From the NCBI RefSeq assembly GCF_001306135.1, contig NZ_LGKP01000021.1, forward strand, positions 248,001-312,000: a stretch of DNA of 64,000 bases, in the 5' to 3' direction. Below the pieces are notes generated by a model. It saw only the letters and a program-made list of their open reading frames with translations. It was not told the origin of the DNA and did no database searches. Shown in pieces: positions 35,130-44,160 of this stretch (position 1 is its first letter; each line of letters starts with the position of its first letter). The DNA is from Herpetosiphon geysericola. GTDB lineage: Bacteria; Chloroflexota; Chloroflexia; Chloroflexales; Herpetosiphonaceae. The translations under genes and the position numbers were made by a program.

Positions 35130-36100
35130 CAGAGTTCCTCAGTAGGTACGTAACAGCGCAGCAAGGTCACTGAGTTGGCAACTTCGTAGGTGTATGCGCC
35201 CAAGCTTGCTGGCAAAACCAAGGTTGTGCCCAGCGTTAGCTCCCAAACCCCGTGGAATGAGCGCAAGGTGGCCGAGCCATCGATCACGGTGATAATTTCA
35301 AAGCTGGTTGGCAGGGTCGCCGAATCGGCCCGCCCATGCAATTGCCAACGCTCCATGGCAAAGTAGCGACATTTAACCAACAGGGTGCGGCGCGAATCAA
35401 GCTGGGTTGGCGGGGTTTCAGCAGGCTCAGCGGCGCGATAATCGAGCACATCAAGCGCCCGTTCGATGTGCATTTCCCGTGGTCGGCCATAATCGTAAAT
35501 CCGATAGGTCAGATCGGAGGTTTGCTGAATTTCAAACAGCATCACGCCAGCATTAATTGCGTGGATCGTACCAGCAGGCACAAAAATCGTGGTTCCGGCG
35601 TGGGCTGGCACCGAGCGCAACAGTTCGGGCAAGCGCTCAGCTTCGATCAATTGGTTGCATTCTTCGCGGCTGGTTGCGCGCTTAAAGCCATGAATCAACT
35701 GAGCGTTGACTTCGGTTTGCAGCAAATACCAGGCTTCGGTTTTGCCGTTGAAGCCAGTCGCGGCCTCGACCGTATGGGCATACTCATCGTCGGGATGCAC
35801 TTGCACCGACAGATGATCGGCGGCATCGATAAATTTGGCTAGCAGTGGAAACTGGCTGCCTGAGCGCTCAAATGAGACGCTACCAAGCAACAATGCGCCG
35901 TATTGCTCGGCCACAGCGGCCAAGGTTTGGCCTTGTAGTGGGCCATCAGCGATGCGATTTTCTGCATAGACCAACCAAATTTCGCCGAGTGGGCTTGGGG
36001 CAGCGGGCAAATTCAGCCATTGAGCCAAGCGATTGCCGCCCCAAACACGGCTATCGTAGCGGGCTTCAAGTTGGAGAGGTGGTAAAGTTTTGGCTTCCAT
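35129..36100 (-). CDS. manA: Mannose-6-phosphate isomerase, class I
   Basis: A 323-residue cupin enzyme converting fructose 6-phosphate to mannose 6-phosphate. Zinc ligands appear in LSVQVHPDDEYA and IHGFKRATS / PAGTIHAINAGVMLFEIQQTSDLTYRIYDYGR. This short form lacks the C-terminal extension of E. coli ManA and matches the Bacillus type. It begins the two-gene unit that continues with the GDP-sugar reductase. The ribosome site is weak (AGAAG). Confidence 0.92.
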   Translation of the reverse strand: MEAKTLPPLQLEARYDSRVWGGNRLAQWLNLPAAPSPLGEIWLVYAENRIADGPLQGQTLAAVAEQYGALLLGSVSFERSGSQFPLLAKFIDAADHLSVQVHPDDEYAHTVEAATGFNGKTEAWYLLQTEVNAQLIHGFKRATSREECNQLIEAERLPELLRSVPAHAGTTIFVPAGTIHAINAGVMLFEIQQTSDLTYRIYDYGRPREMHIERALDVLDYRAAEPAETPPTQLDSRRTLLVKCRYFAMERWQLHGRADSATLPTSFEIITVIDGSATLRSFHGVWELTLGTTLVLPASLGAYTYEVANSVTLLRCYVPTEEL

Positions 36101-36176
36101 AATTTAATACTTCTTCGCGATCGCAACGACGCTGAGGATCACCCCAGCGCCGCTCCTGAGATCAATCGTGATAATG

Positions 36177-37262
36177 CTAGCGATGAATAAAACTTGTCCA
36201 AGTGCGATATTCGCGGCCTTCAAACGTCGCAACAACTTCAACCGGAATCGTGCCAATTGGCAGATCGCGCACATGGAACACAAAACTGGCAGTGCCATCA
36301 AGCCCGGTTGTATGGCCAGTGCCTGGAATCCGTTCGTTGCCAATATAGCGGTAGATATTGACAAACGCTGGGTGCGCAGCCTCGCCATTGACAATCAGGC
36401 GCACACAAACAACTTCATCTTCTGGCGGGCTAACTTCAGGCAAGGTTGCCCAGGCTTGAATGCCTTCAACAGGCGCTGGCACATTGATATGACAAGGCCG
36501 ATCTGGGAATGGCACATTGATAGGTATTGGCAAGACTGCTGTTGGAATGGCGGTTGGTTGAATTGGCTCTGGCGTCGGTGGGATTGGCACAACTGGCGTC
36601 GCGGTTGGCCGTGGTTGTTGCTCGCGATTGCGATATTCGACCCCCACCAAACCCAAAACAATCAAGTTGCTTTGGTGCAATTCCATGCGCCCGCGCTCAA
36701 ACCATTGAAACGAAATAGGATTACCCGCCGAATCGCGCCCAATCAAAAGCGGACTAATTGGCAAGCCATAAATTTCGAGGCTGGTTGCGCCTGGCGTTGT
36801 GCCAACAGTTTCCCATTTGGTGCGAAACGGCTCACACACATTGAAGCCAGTGCGCTCAAAATAGCGGCAACCAGCCCGTGCAGTTTCGCGCTCGTGGCGC
36901 ACAAGATACAGCTCTGCGCCTAAGCGACCAAGCTCGACTTCAAATTGGCGCGAGTGCTCAGGATGATATTCAAAGCGGGCACGCTCAAAATATTGCGCTG
37001 TAAAAATGCCATTACTGGTTGTTTCGCGAATTTCAGCAGTAATTGGATAGCCGAATTGACTTAGACCGCCGTTGGTCTCCCAATAGCGCCGAAATGCCCC
37101 ATTGATACAAAAGCCTGTTGTCGAAAAACAGAGCGGTTGTTCAACTGCAGGCGGATTATCATCTTCGGGATTTTGGGCGGCAACTGGTTGCCAGCGCCAA
37201 CTTGCCACACTGATACAGATGATCATCAAGCCTAGCCCAAAGGCGAGCCGCCAACGGTGCAT
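36177..37262 (-). CDS. Secreted protein with two LGFP-like modules
   Basis: A 361-residue exported protein: signal peptide with cleavage near PVAAQ, then CFSTTGFCINGAFRRYWETNGGLSQFGYPITAEI and a second related module (CRYFERTGFNVCEPFRTKWETVG... YGLPISPLL) typical of Chloroflexota surface proteins, a Thr/Pro linker, and a C-terminal Ig-like part. LGFP-like modules are thought to bind the cell surface. AGGGGG lies 8 bases before the ATG. It starts 17 bases after the stop of the cNMP-binding gene, so the two are one unit. Confidence 0.8.
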   Translation of the reverse strand: MHRWRLAFGLGLMIICISVASWRWQPVAAQNPEDDNPPAVEQPLCFSTTGFCINGAFRRYWETNGGLSQFGYPITAEIRETTSNGIFTAQYFERARFEYHPEHSRQFEVELGRLGAELYLVRHERETARAGCRYFERTGFNVCEPFRTKWETVGTTPGATSLEIYGLPISPLLIGRDSAGNPISFQWFERGRMELHQSNLIVLGLVGVEYRNREQQPRPTATPVVPIPPTPEPIQPTAIPTAVLPIPINVPFPDRPCHINVPAPVEGIQAWATLPEVSPPEDEVVCVRLIVNGEAAHPAFVNIYRYIGNERIPGTGHTTGLDGTASFVFHVRDLPIGTIPVEVVATFEGREYRTWTSFIHR

Positions 37263-37279
37263 ACGTCAATCCCCCTCAA

Positions 37280-37783
37280 CTATGGTTGGCTTGTTTGGAC
37301 ACTTAATGTTGTCAGGCGGGCGCGTAAGGCCAGCATTGCAGCTAAATTGCGCATCAAACGATAGCCAAAAATTGGATCGTGCTCACAATAATTCAGAATC
37401 TCAGTCTGTGAGATGCAAATCACCCGCACGCCTGCATCGCCTGCTTGGAGACGGGCCGAACGCACCCCGCCATCGACCAGCGCCAATTCGCCGGCAATTT
37501 CATCGGCAAACAAGGTTGCCAATTTGCGCTCTGGCCCTTCCGACCCAATCGTTTTTGGGTCGAGCCAAACTTCCAAATGGCCCCGAATCACCACATACAG
37601 ATCGTTTTCGCTGGCTTGTTGCGCCGAAAGCACAACCGCAGGGTCGAATTGCTGAATCTGGGCGTGATGAGCCAAAAAATCAAGATCAGCGGGGCGCATT
37701 TGTTCAAATAACGGAACATCGGCCAAGCGCTGGGCGATTTCGGCTGGGGTTGGTTGCTCAGCTGAATCTGGGAGAAGTGCCAT
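37280..37783 (-). CDS. Cyclic nucleotide-binding domain protein
   Basis: A 167-residue protein with one CNB domain: PLFEQMRPADLDFLAHHAQIQQF, VVIRGHLEVWLD, the phosphate cassette region FADEIAGELALVDGGVRSARLQAGDAGVRVICI, then a C-terminal helix. There is no helix-turn-helix, so it is not a Crp-type regulator; the usual Arg of the binding cassette is present as VRSARL. Ligand binding is plausible but unproven. GGAGG lies 6 bases before the ATG. First gene of a two-gene unit with a secreted protein. Confidence 0.87.
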   Translation of the reverse strand: MALLPDSAEQPTPAEIAQRLADVPLFEQMRPADLDFLAHHAQIQQFDPAVVLSAQQASENDLYVVIRGHLEVWLDPKTIGSEGPERKLATLFADEIAGELALVDGGVRSARLQAGDAGVRVICISQTEILNYCEHDPIFGYRLMRNLAAMLALRARLTTLSVQTSQP

Positions 37784-37811
37784 ATGGCCTCCAAACTAGG
37801 TTCATGCCTGT

Positions 37812-37840
37812 ATTCTAGCGGTTCTTGCAGCGATCAGCAA
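37812..37840 (-). promoter_or_regulatory. Promoter of the cNMP-binding / secreted protein unit
   Basis: Minus-strand TTGCTG (37835-37840), exactly 17 bases, TAGAAT (37812-37817). A perfect CGCCAATTTTGGCG palindrome (37846-37859) lies just upstream and could be an operator. Confidence 0.7.
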
Positions 37841-38059
37841 CATTGCGCCAATTTTGGCGTACAATGCTGATAGACCATTGTTCATCCCCCCATATTGGCA
37901 CCAAAATATGTTAATATCCCCATACTGCCGATTTTGGTGGGACTCTCGAACTATATCATGCGGCGCGATTATGGCATAGTCTGTGCTTTATAGCTAGCCA
38001 TACACACAATTGGATTTAAAGAGACACAGTACAAACAACTAAAAATAGGAGGTCACAGG

Positions 38060-38284
38060 GTGCACTGTCCTCATTGTAACGCACCCTGTCGCTACATAGG
38101 TGAGCAACGGGGCGCAGAAAAATATAGTCGTGGCCGGAAGATGTTGTTGTGGACGTGTGTTGCCTGTGGTTCAACATTAAGCCAATTAGTCGATAAAGAC
38201 ACGCCGATTCCGGCGGTTGGCACGCTTTCCTCACAGCAACAAACCAAAACAACCGTCGTTAGTGGTCGCTCTGCACGAGACTAA
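38060..38284 (+). CDS. Small zinc-ribbon protein
   Basis: A 74-residue protein starting at GTG with GGAGG 7 bases upstream. HCPHCNAPCRYIG and WTCVACGS give two CxxC pairs for one zinc ion; the C-terminal 30 residues are Ser/Thr/Gln-rich and probably unfolded. Function unknown. Its last 26 bases overlap the end of the convergent ABC ATPase gene. Confidence 0.75.
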   Translation: MHCPHCNAPCRYIGEQRGAEKYSRGRKMLLWTCVACGSTLSQLVDKDTPIPAVGTLSSQQQTKTTVVSGRSARD

Positions 38285-39299
38285 GTTGCTGGGCATCAAA
38301 TGTTAGGTCGAGAGTTTGGCCTTGGCTCAATTGATAGCTGCTTGGTACATCAAGCTGGAGCAATCCATGCTGATAGCGCCAATCGATTCGTTGATAACTG
38401 CCACGGAAACTCCGCTCAACAACTTGGCCTTGAACACTTGCGCTTGCTGGTGTGGCGATTTGGGCTGCTTCAGGCCGAATCAACAAATAAGCGGCATTGG
38501 TTTGCGAGCTTTGAATTTGGAATGGGCCTAAGTTGGTTTCCACCACTTGCAATTCAGGTCCGAGGCTGGTTTGCTGCTCAATTGGCAACAAATTGGTTAG
38601 GCTCAGAAAACGAGCAACAAAGGCGGTTTTGGGCTGCTGATAGATCGCTTGGGGTGTAGCAAGTTGGACAATCTGGCCTGCATTCATCACTGCCAAGCGA
38701 TCAGCAACCACAAAGGCCTCGTTCTGATCATGAGTCACATAGATCGCCGTAACCTCTGCTGCCTTGATAATCTGGCGCAATTCCTCGGTTAAGCGTTCGC
38801 GCAAGGTTCGATCCAACGATCCCAATGGTTCATCGAGCATCAATAATTGTGGGCGGGGCGCTAACGATCGGGCCAAGGCTACACGCTGGCGTTCGCCACC
38901 AGATAATTCCAACACTGAACGCCGTTGATAACCCACCAAGCCCACTAGTTCCAACATTTCGGCTACCCGTTGTTGACGCTGGGCTTTGGCCATGCCTTCC
39001 ATGCGCAAGCCAAATTCAATATTCTCGCCAACATTGCGATGTGGAAAGAGCGCCCAATCTTGAAACATGAGGCCAAAATTGCGCCGATGGATTGGAATGG
39101 GGTTGAGTGGCTGGCCATGCAACAACAACTGGCCTTGATCAGCAAATTCAAGGCCAGCAATAATCCGTAAGAGGGTTGATTTACCACAACCGCTGGGGCC
39201 AAGCAAGGCTAGAATTTCACCCCGATTGAGCGTTAGTTCAACATCACGTAAGACAAGTGTTTGTTCAAATTGCTTACGAATGCCTTGCATATGCAACAT
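38259..39299 (-). CDS. ABC transporter ATP-binding protein (Fbp/Pot type with TOBE domain)
   Basis: A 346-residue ATPase. Walker A GPSGCGKST, Q-loop MFQDWALFP, signature LSGGERQRVALARS, Walker B LLMLDEPLGSLD and the switch His in VTHDQNEA are intact. The C-terminal ~110 residues form the TOBE/regulatory part common in iron, thiamine, spermidine and sugar importers. No permease or binding protein is encoded nearby; instead the gene follows the DUF11 surface-protein gene by 7 bases. Its transport partner must be elsewhere. Confidence 0.9.
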   Translation of the reverse strand: MLHMQGIRKQFEQTLVLRDVELTLNRGEILALLGPSGCGKSTLLRIIAGLEFADQGQLLLHGQPLNPIPIHRRNFGLMFQDWALFPHRNVGENIEFGLRMEGMAKAQRQQRVAEMLELVGLVGYQRRSVLELSGGERQRVALARSLAPRPQLLMLDEPLGSLDRTLRERLTEELRQIIKAAEVTAIYVTHDQNEAFVVADRLAVMNAGQIVQLATPQAIYQQPKTAFVARFLSLTNLLPIEQQTSLGPELQVVETNLGPFQIQSSQTNAAYLLIRPEAAQIATPASASVQGQVVERSFRGSYQRIDWRYQHGLLQLDVPSSYQLSQGQTLDLTFDAQQLSLVQSDH

Positions 39300-39306
39300 A
39301 GTTTAT

Positions 39307-40539
39307 TTATCCACGACTGCGTTGAGTAAGGCCAATACCGAGCAGCAGTATAGCAAGAATCGCCGCACCAAGCCACCACGTGTTTTGCGAATTTGGGCCA
39401 GTGCTGGTATCTGGCAAGACTGCGGGAATAACCGTTGGCGTGGCGGTACTGCCGTTGCCTTGTTCTGGGGTAAGCGTAGCAATCGCCTCAATCGTAGCAG
39501 TGCTGCTAATTACAATCGTGGGAGTCGTAATCACCACTTCGGTAGCACTTACCACGCTAGTCGCAGTTGCTTGATTAATTGCAGTGGCTGCTGGGGTCGG
39601 GCGCGGCGTGCGGGTTGGGGTTGCGGTAGCAGGCCCAGCAATAATTCGAATTGGCACATCGTCGGCAGCAGGCGCAAGATTGTTGCCAAAGCTATCGCCA
39701 GCACCAACTACCCGCGCGCTGTTGGTGGTTTGTTCAATGCCTTTCAGCGCAGTAAAGACTGTCGTGATTGAGATAAATTCGTTGGGTGGCAGGCGAACTG
39801 GGCGCGGCGGTGTCAGCAGATTAGCCCAGGTTAATTTGCCTGGCTCAAGCGTATCGGGCATTGGCTCCGAGGCGATAAATTGCAGCGCAGTTGGATCAAA
39901 CGTATCTTCCAATGGCAAGCTCACCACATCAACGAGGCCAGCATTTTGCACGCGAATCGTGAAGGTGATGCGTTGGCCAGCTTGCGGCAACACGCCTGCA
40001 TCGAGGGTTTTTTCGAGCGGTGTTTGGCCGCCAACCGCTTCATTATCGTGCTCGGCCTCGCCATCGCCCACCAAATTGCCTAATGAATCGTAGGCATCGT
40101 GGGTTGCAGCGTGGTTAACCACCCGTGGCGAGGGGTGTTCAGCAGTAAAGCGCACCAAAATCACTACTTGCTCACCTGGCGCCAGCGGCCCTGTGGTTGC
40201 CAAAATATTATCCCAATTGATCACACCAGTGCTGGGGCTGTGGCTATCTTCTGCTGGCGTAGCGTTGATATAGGCCAAAACCGAGCGATCGTAGGTATCG
40301 ACGACTGGCAAGGTGATGACAGTAGTATGCCAGTTATTGGTAATGGTGATTGCAAAGGTCAGGGTTTCGCCAACCATCACCACATTGCTCGATTTGAGCA
40401 AAGTTTTTTCAACTCGCAAGCCATTGCTTTGGGCAGCCGCGGGGCGTACCGAACCTCCAAAAAACAAAACTCCGACTACCAACAGAAAAAGTGCGGTCGT
40501 GATGGCCAACAATAATCCAAGTATGCGCGAACGAAGCAT
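39307..40539 (-). CDS. DUF11-repeat surface protein with LPDTS-type C-terminal anchor
   Basis: A 410-residue exported protein: N-terminal membrane/signal helix (LGLLLAITTALFLLVVGVLFFGGSVRPAAAQ), two DUF11 beta-sandwich repeats (VEKTLLKSSNVVMVGETLTFAITITN and LEKTLDAGVLPQAGQRITFTIRVQN), a Thr/Pro/Val stalk, and a C-terminal VLPDTSTGP, hydrophobic helix and RSRG tail. The tail looks like a sortase or similar surface-anchor signal, with Ser for the usual Gly. It precedes the ABC ATPase in one transcription unit. Confidence 0.85.
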   Translation of the reverse strand: MLRSRILGLLLAITTALFLLVVGVLFFGGSVRPAAAQSNGLRVEKTLLKSSNVVMVGETLTFAITITNNWHTTVITLPVVDTYDRSVLAYINATPAEDSHSPSTGVINWDNILATTGPLAPGEQVVILVRFTAEHPSPRVVNHAATHDAYDSLGNLVGDGEAEHDNEAVGGQTPLEKTLDAGVLPQAGQRITFTIRVQNAGLVDVVSLPLEDTFDPTALQFIASEPMPDTLEPGKLTWANLLTPPRPVRLPPNEFISITTVFTALKGIEQTTNSARVVGAGDSFGNNLAPAADDVPIRIIAGPATATPTRTPRPTPAATAINQATATSVVSATEVVITTPTIVISSTATIEAIATLTPEQGNGSTATPTVIPAVLPDTSTGPNSQNTWWLGAAILAILLLGIGLTQRSRG

Positions 40540-41137
40540 ACGTTTGCTCCTTGGCGAGAATTAAAAAGTGGTTAAATACTACCATAGAACGTATCTGGTG
40601 ATGTTGGGGTGAGGAGATTGATCCACGAAGCGCACGAAGGACGGAAACCGCGAAGGACGCGAAGATCGCGAAGTTAAGTTTTTTCGCCACGAATTGCACG
40701 AATGATGATTGTTGTAGCCACAGATTAGCACAGATTATTGTTCCGATAGCCAATAGACTATAGCTTCCTATAGCCCTAATTTTTCTGCGCCGCTGCGTTA
40801 AAAGCTTGATCTACGAACCGCACGAAGCTATATTTTTTAGCCACAGATTGCACAGATTCCACAAATGATTATGTTCACCACCCTTCCGTCCCGCCTCAAG
40901 GCGGGAGACGCAGGGGGTTTTCAGCCCCCTGCACCCCCAAATATTTACTTTTTGGATTATCTGTGTTTGTGCCAATGAGACAATATTTGCTCTACTCCGC
41001 TGCGTTAAAACCTAAGCCATGATTTTTGAGCCACAGATTGCACAGAATATTCAGATTATTGTTCCTATAGCCCACAGCCTATAGCCTGATCCCTCATCCA
41101 TAATCTATATGTTCTCTGTTCTATGCTCTATGTTCTG
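40540..41137. repeat. Gene-free repeat mosaic, copy 5
   Basis: About 600 bases with no credible gene: CCACGAAGCGCACGAAGGA with ACCGCGAAGGACGCGAAGATCGCG (40620-40672), TTTTTTCGCCACGAATTGCACGAATG, repeated GCCACAGATT-GCACAGATT words, CAATAGACTATAGC words, CTGCGCCGCTGCGTTAAAA, the GC-rich element at 40876-40932, and near 41111-41137 a GTTCTCTGTTCTATGCTC word. Confidence 0.8.
40876..40932 (+). repeat. Two-hairpin GC-rich element, copy A
   Basis: CACCACCCTTCCGT, then hairpin CCCGCCTCAAGGCGGG, then AGACG and a second hairpin CAGGGGG / CCCCCTG. An inverted copy with 42 identical bases lies at 45880-45932. Confidence 0.85.
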
Positions 41138-41147
41138 ACTACCCTTT

Positions 41148-41176
41148 TTGACATTCATCCGTGAGACGGGTAGAAT
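41148..41176 (+). promoter_or_regulatory. purL promoter
   Basis: Perfect TTGACA (41148-41153), exactly 17 bases, TAGAAT (41171-41176). Predicted start about 41183, some 30 bases before the GTG. Confidence 0.85.
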
Positions 41177-41214
41177 CGCGATAGCCTACGAGTTCACTCG
41201 AACAGGAGTCAATT

Positions 41215-44094
41215 GTGTCCGCATATTTGGTCACTGTTTGCCCACGCGAGGCCGACAACCACGAACGGCTGTACCTTCTCGCTGGCGATCTTTCCTCAGA
41301 AGATGTCCAACGCCTGACCCTCGAATTATTGCATGATCCCGTTGCTCATACTGCTACTTGGCAAGCGCTCGACGCTGAGCTTGCTGCGCCCAACGCTGGA
41401 GCATTGGTGGAGATTGCCTTTCGTCCAGGCGTGACCGATAACGAAGCTGAGACGATTTTAGTTGGCGCGCGCCATATTGGGATTACTGGCTTGAAACAGG
41501 CCAAAACCCTGCGCCGCGTCTATGTGTCCGCTGGCCAAGACGAAGCTGTTTTGCGTCAATACGCTGGTGAACATCTTTTAAATGATTTGATTGAAACTGC
41601 TTATATAACGCTTGAAGCTCGTAGCGCTGAACGCTTGCAGTTTTATCAACACTTATTGCAACTTCCTGCGCCACACACGCCCACGGTCACTCGCGTGGCT
41701 TTGCGTGGCGTCAGCGATAGCGAACTCGAACGGATTAGCCGTGAAGGTATTTTGGCCTTGAGTTTGGCCGAAATGCAGGCAGTTCGCGATTATTTTGAAG
41801 ATTTGGGCCGCGACCCAACTGATGGCGAGCTTGAAACCCTAGCCCAAACATGGTCGGAGCATTGCCGCCACAAAACCTTCCGCGCCACAATTAGCTATCA
41901 ACAAACTGGCTCTGATGGTGCGATTGACCCAGCTTTACACCCAGCCTTGGCCGAACTCAACGCTACCAACGGCGCGACGATCAATGGCCTGCTTAACCAT
42001 TATTTGCGCAGCGCCACCGATGCAGTCAGCAATGAGGCCTTGCTCTCGGCGTTTGTCGATAATGCAGGCATCGTTGCCTTCGACGAGAATTATGAAATTT
42101 CCTTCAAGGTCGAAACCCACAATCACCCTTCAGCGCTTGAGCCGTTTGGCGGCGCAAATACTGGGGTTGGTGGGGTTGTGCGCGACGTGTTGGGGGTTTC
42201 TGCTAAGCCTATCGCCGTGACCGATGTGCTTTGTTTTGGCTACCCCGACTTGCCAGAAAGCGAGCTTTCGCAAGGCGTGCTGCACCCACGGCGGATTCGC
42301 GAAGGCGTGGTGGCTGGGGTGCGCGATTATGGCAACAAACTTGGCATTCCCAATGTCAACGGGGCAGTTTGGTATGATCATGGCTACACCGCCAACCCGT
42401 TAGTCTTCTGTGGCACGCTGGGCATTGCGCCCCGTGGCAGCCACCCACGCGGCGTTCAGCCTGGCGATGCAATTGTCGTAATCGGCGGACGCACAGGCCG
42501 TGATGGCATTCACGGCGCAACCTTCTCGTCGGTGGAATTGACCCACGATACTGCCGAAACTGTTGGTGCTGCGGTACAAATTGGCGATCCCGTCACCGAA
42601 AAAACCGTAATCGATGTGTTGTTGCAAGCCCGCGATTTGGGCTTGTACAGCGCAATTACCGATTGTGGCGCTGGCGGGCTTTCCTCGGCAGTTGGTGAAA
42701 TGGGCGAAGAAACGGGCGCAGTTGTTGAATTGCGCGATGTGCCGCTTAAATATGCTGGCCTGCAACCTTGGGAAATTTGGATCTCCGAGGCTCAAGAGCG
42801 CATGGTCGTCTCCGTGCCGCCGCAGAATGTCCAAACCCTGCTTGATCTTTGCCGTGGCGAAGATGTTGAGGCCACCGTTATCGGCCACTTTACTGCCGAT
42901 GGCGTGTTGACCGTTAAACACAACCAATTAACCGTGGTCGAGCTTGATATGGCGTTCTTGCATAGCGGTGGGGTGCAGTTTAAGCTGAATGCTGATTGGC
43001 AGCCAGCAGCAGCGCCAGCAGCAACGCCAGCCACTATCGATCACAATGCCTTGCTCAAGGCAACCTTGGGCCAGCCAATTGTGGCCAGCAACGAAAACAT
43101 TGTGCGTACCTACGACCATGAAGTGCAAGCAGCGACGGTGCTCAAGCCTTTGGTTGGCGTAGATGAAGATGGCCCAGGCGATGCTGGGGTGTTGCAACCA
43201 TTGGTCGATTCACGCCGTGGCGTGGTGCTTGGCTGTGGCCTGAATCCGTTGTATGGCAAAATCGATCCCTATTGGATGGCCTTGGCGGCGGTTGACGAAG
43301 CCTTGCGCAACATCGTAGCTGCTGGCGGCGACCCAGAACAAACTTGGATTTTGGATAACTTCTGCTGGGGCGACCCTAAATTGCCTGACCGTTTGGCGGG
43401 CTTGGTGCGCGCTTCTGCTGGTTGTCACGATGCAGCCTTGGCTTATCGCACGCCCTTCATTTCGGGCAAAGATTCGCTGAACAACGAATATCGCGATGCA
43501 GAAGGCAAGCGGGTGGCGATTCCACCAACCTTGCTCATTTCGGCCATGGCCTTAGTACCCGATGTGTTGCAAACAATCTCGATGGATGCCAAAGCCGCTG
43601 GCAATGCGATTTATGTGGTTGGCTTGACCCACGATGAACGCGGCGGCGCGGTCAGTGGCTTGGTTGGCGGGATTGATAATGGCGCTGTGCCCAAAGTCAA
43701 TTTGGCCACCGCCCCAAGCGTGCATAAAGCTGTGCATGCGGCAATTCGCGCCAACAGCGTGCGCGCCTGCCACGATTTGAGCGAAGGCGGTTTGGCGGTT
43801 GCAGCTGCCGAAATGGCATTTGCTGGCGGGTTTGGCTTGAACTTAGAATTAAGTGCCATGCCAACATCAACAGGCTTAAGTGCTGAGGCCTTGTTGTGGA
43901 GCGAATCGGCGACCCGTTTCTTGGTTGAAGTTGCCCCCGAGCAAGCAGCCACGTTTGAAGCGCAACTCGGCAGCATTGCCTATGCCAAAATCGGCCAAGT
44001 GCTGGCTGAACCACGCTTGATCATCAACGATTTGGCTGGTCAGCCGATTATTGACAGCGATTTGGCAGCACTCAAGGCTGCATGGCAAGCGTAA
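41215..44094 (+). CDS. purL: Phosphoribosylformylglycinamidine synthase, PurS-PurL fusion
   Basis: A 959-residue enzyme that makes FGAM from FGAR, glutamine and ATP in purine synthesis. Residues ~1-170 precede the PurL core and include two PurS-like alpha-beta halves (VEIAFRPGVTDNEAETILVGARHIGITGLKQAKTLRRVYV). The PurL core shows TLAQTWSEHCRHKTF, FKVETHNHPSALEPFGGANTGVGGVVRD, DYGNKLGIPNVNG, GGRTGRDGIHGATFSS and ISGKDSLNNEY. Usual small PurL proteins have ~740 residues. There is no glutaminase domain; purQ lies 2 kb downstream. GTG start with AGGAG 6 bases upstream; a strong terminator follows. Confidence 0.95.
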   Translation: MSAYLVTVCPREADNHERLYLLAGDLSSEDVQRLTLELLHDPVAHTATWQALDAELAAPNAGALVEIAFRPGVTDNEAETILVGARHIGITGLKQAKTLRRVYVSAGQDEAVLRQYAGEHLLNDLIETAYITLEARSAERLQFYQHLLQLPAPHTPTVTRVALRGVSDSELERISREGILALSLAEMQAVRDYFEDLGRDPTDGELETLAQTWSEHCRHKTFRATISYQQTGSDGAIDPALHPALAELNATNGATINGLLNHYLRSATDAVSNEALLSAFVDNAGIVAFDENYEISFKVETHNHPSALEPFGGANTGVGGVVRDVLGVSAKPIAVTDVLCFGYPDLPESELSQGVLHPRRIREGVVAGVRDYGNKLGIPNVNGAVWYDHGYTANPLVFCGTLGIAPRGSHPRGVQPGDAIVVIGGRTGRDGIHGATFSSVELTHDTAETVGAAVQIGDPVTEKTVIDVLLQARDLGLYSAITDCGAGGLSSAVGEMGEETGAVVELRDVPLKYAGLQPWEIWISEAQERMVVSVPPQNVQTLLDLCRGEDVEATVIGHFTADGVLTVKHNQLTVVELDMAFLHSGGVQFKLNADWQPAAAPAATPATIDHNALLKATLGQPIVASNENIVRTYDHEVQAATVLKPLVGVDEDGPGDAGVLQPLVDSRRGVVLGCGLNPLYGKIDPYWMALAAVDEALRNIVAAGGDPEQTWILDNFCWGDPKLPDRLAGLVRASAGCHDAALAYRTPFISGKDSLNNEYRDAEGKRVAIPPTLLISAMALVPDVLQTISMDAKAAGNAIYVVGLTHDERGGAVSGLVGGIDNGAVPKVNLATAPSVHKAVHAAIRANSVRACHDLSEGGLAVAAAEMAFAGGFGLNLELSAMPTSTGLSAEALLWSESATRFLVEVAPEQAATFEAQLGSIAYAKIGQVLAEPRLIINDLAGQPIIDSDLAALKAAWQA

Positions 44095-44098
44095 TGAT

Positions 44099-44140
44099 CC
44101 AAAGGCTTAGCGTTTTGGGCGTTAGGCCTTTGGCTTTTAA
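44099..44140 (+). terminator. purL terminator
   Basis: CCAAAGGCTTAGCG / CGTTAGGCCTTTGG, a 14-bp stem with a few G-U pairs around TTTTGGG, followed by CTTTTAACC. Confidence 0.8.
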
Positions 44141-44160
44141 CCTACAATAAGGACAAGGCT

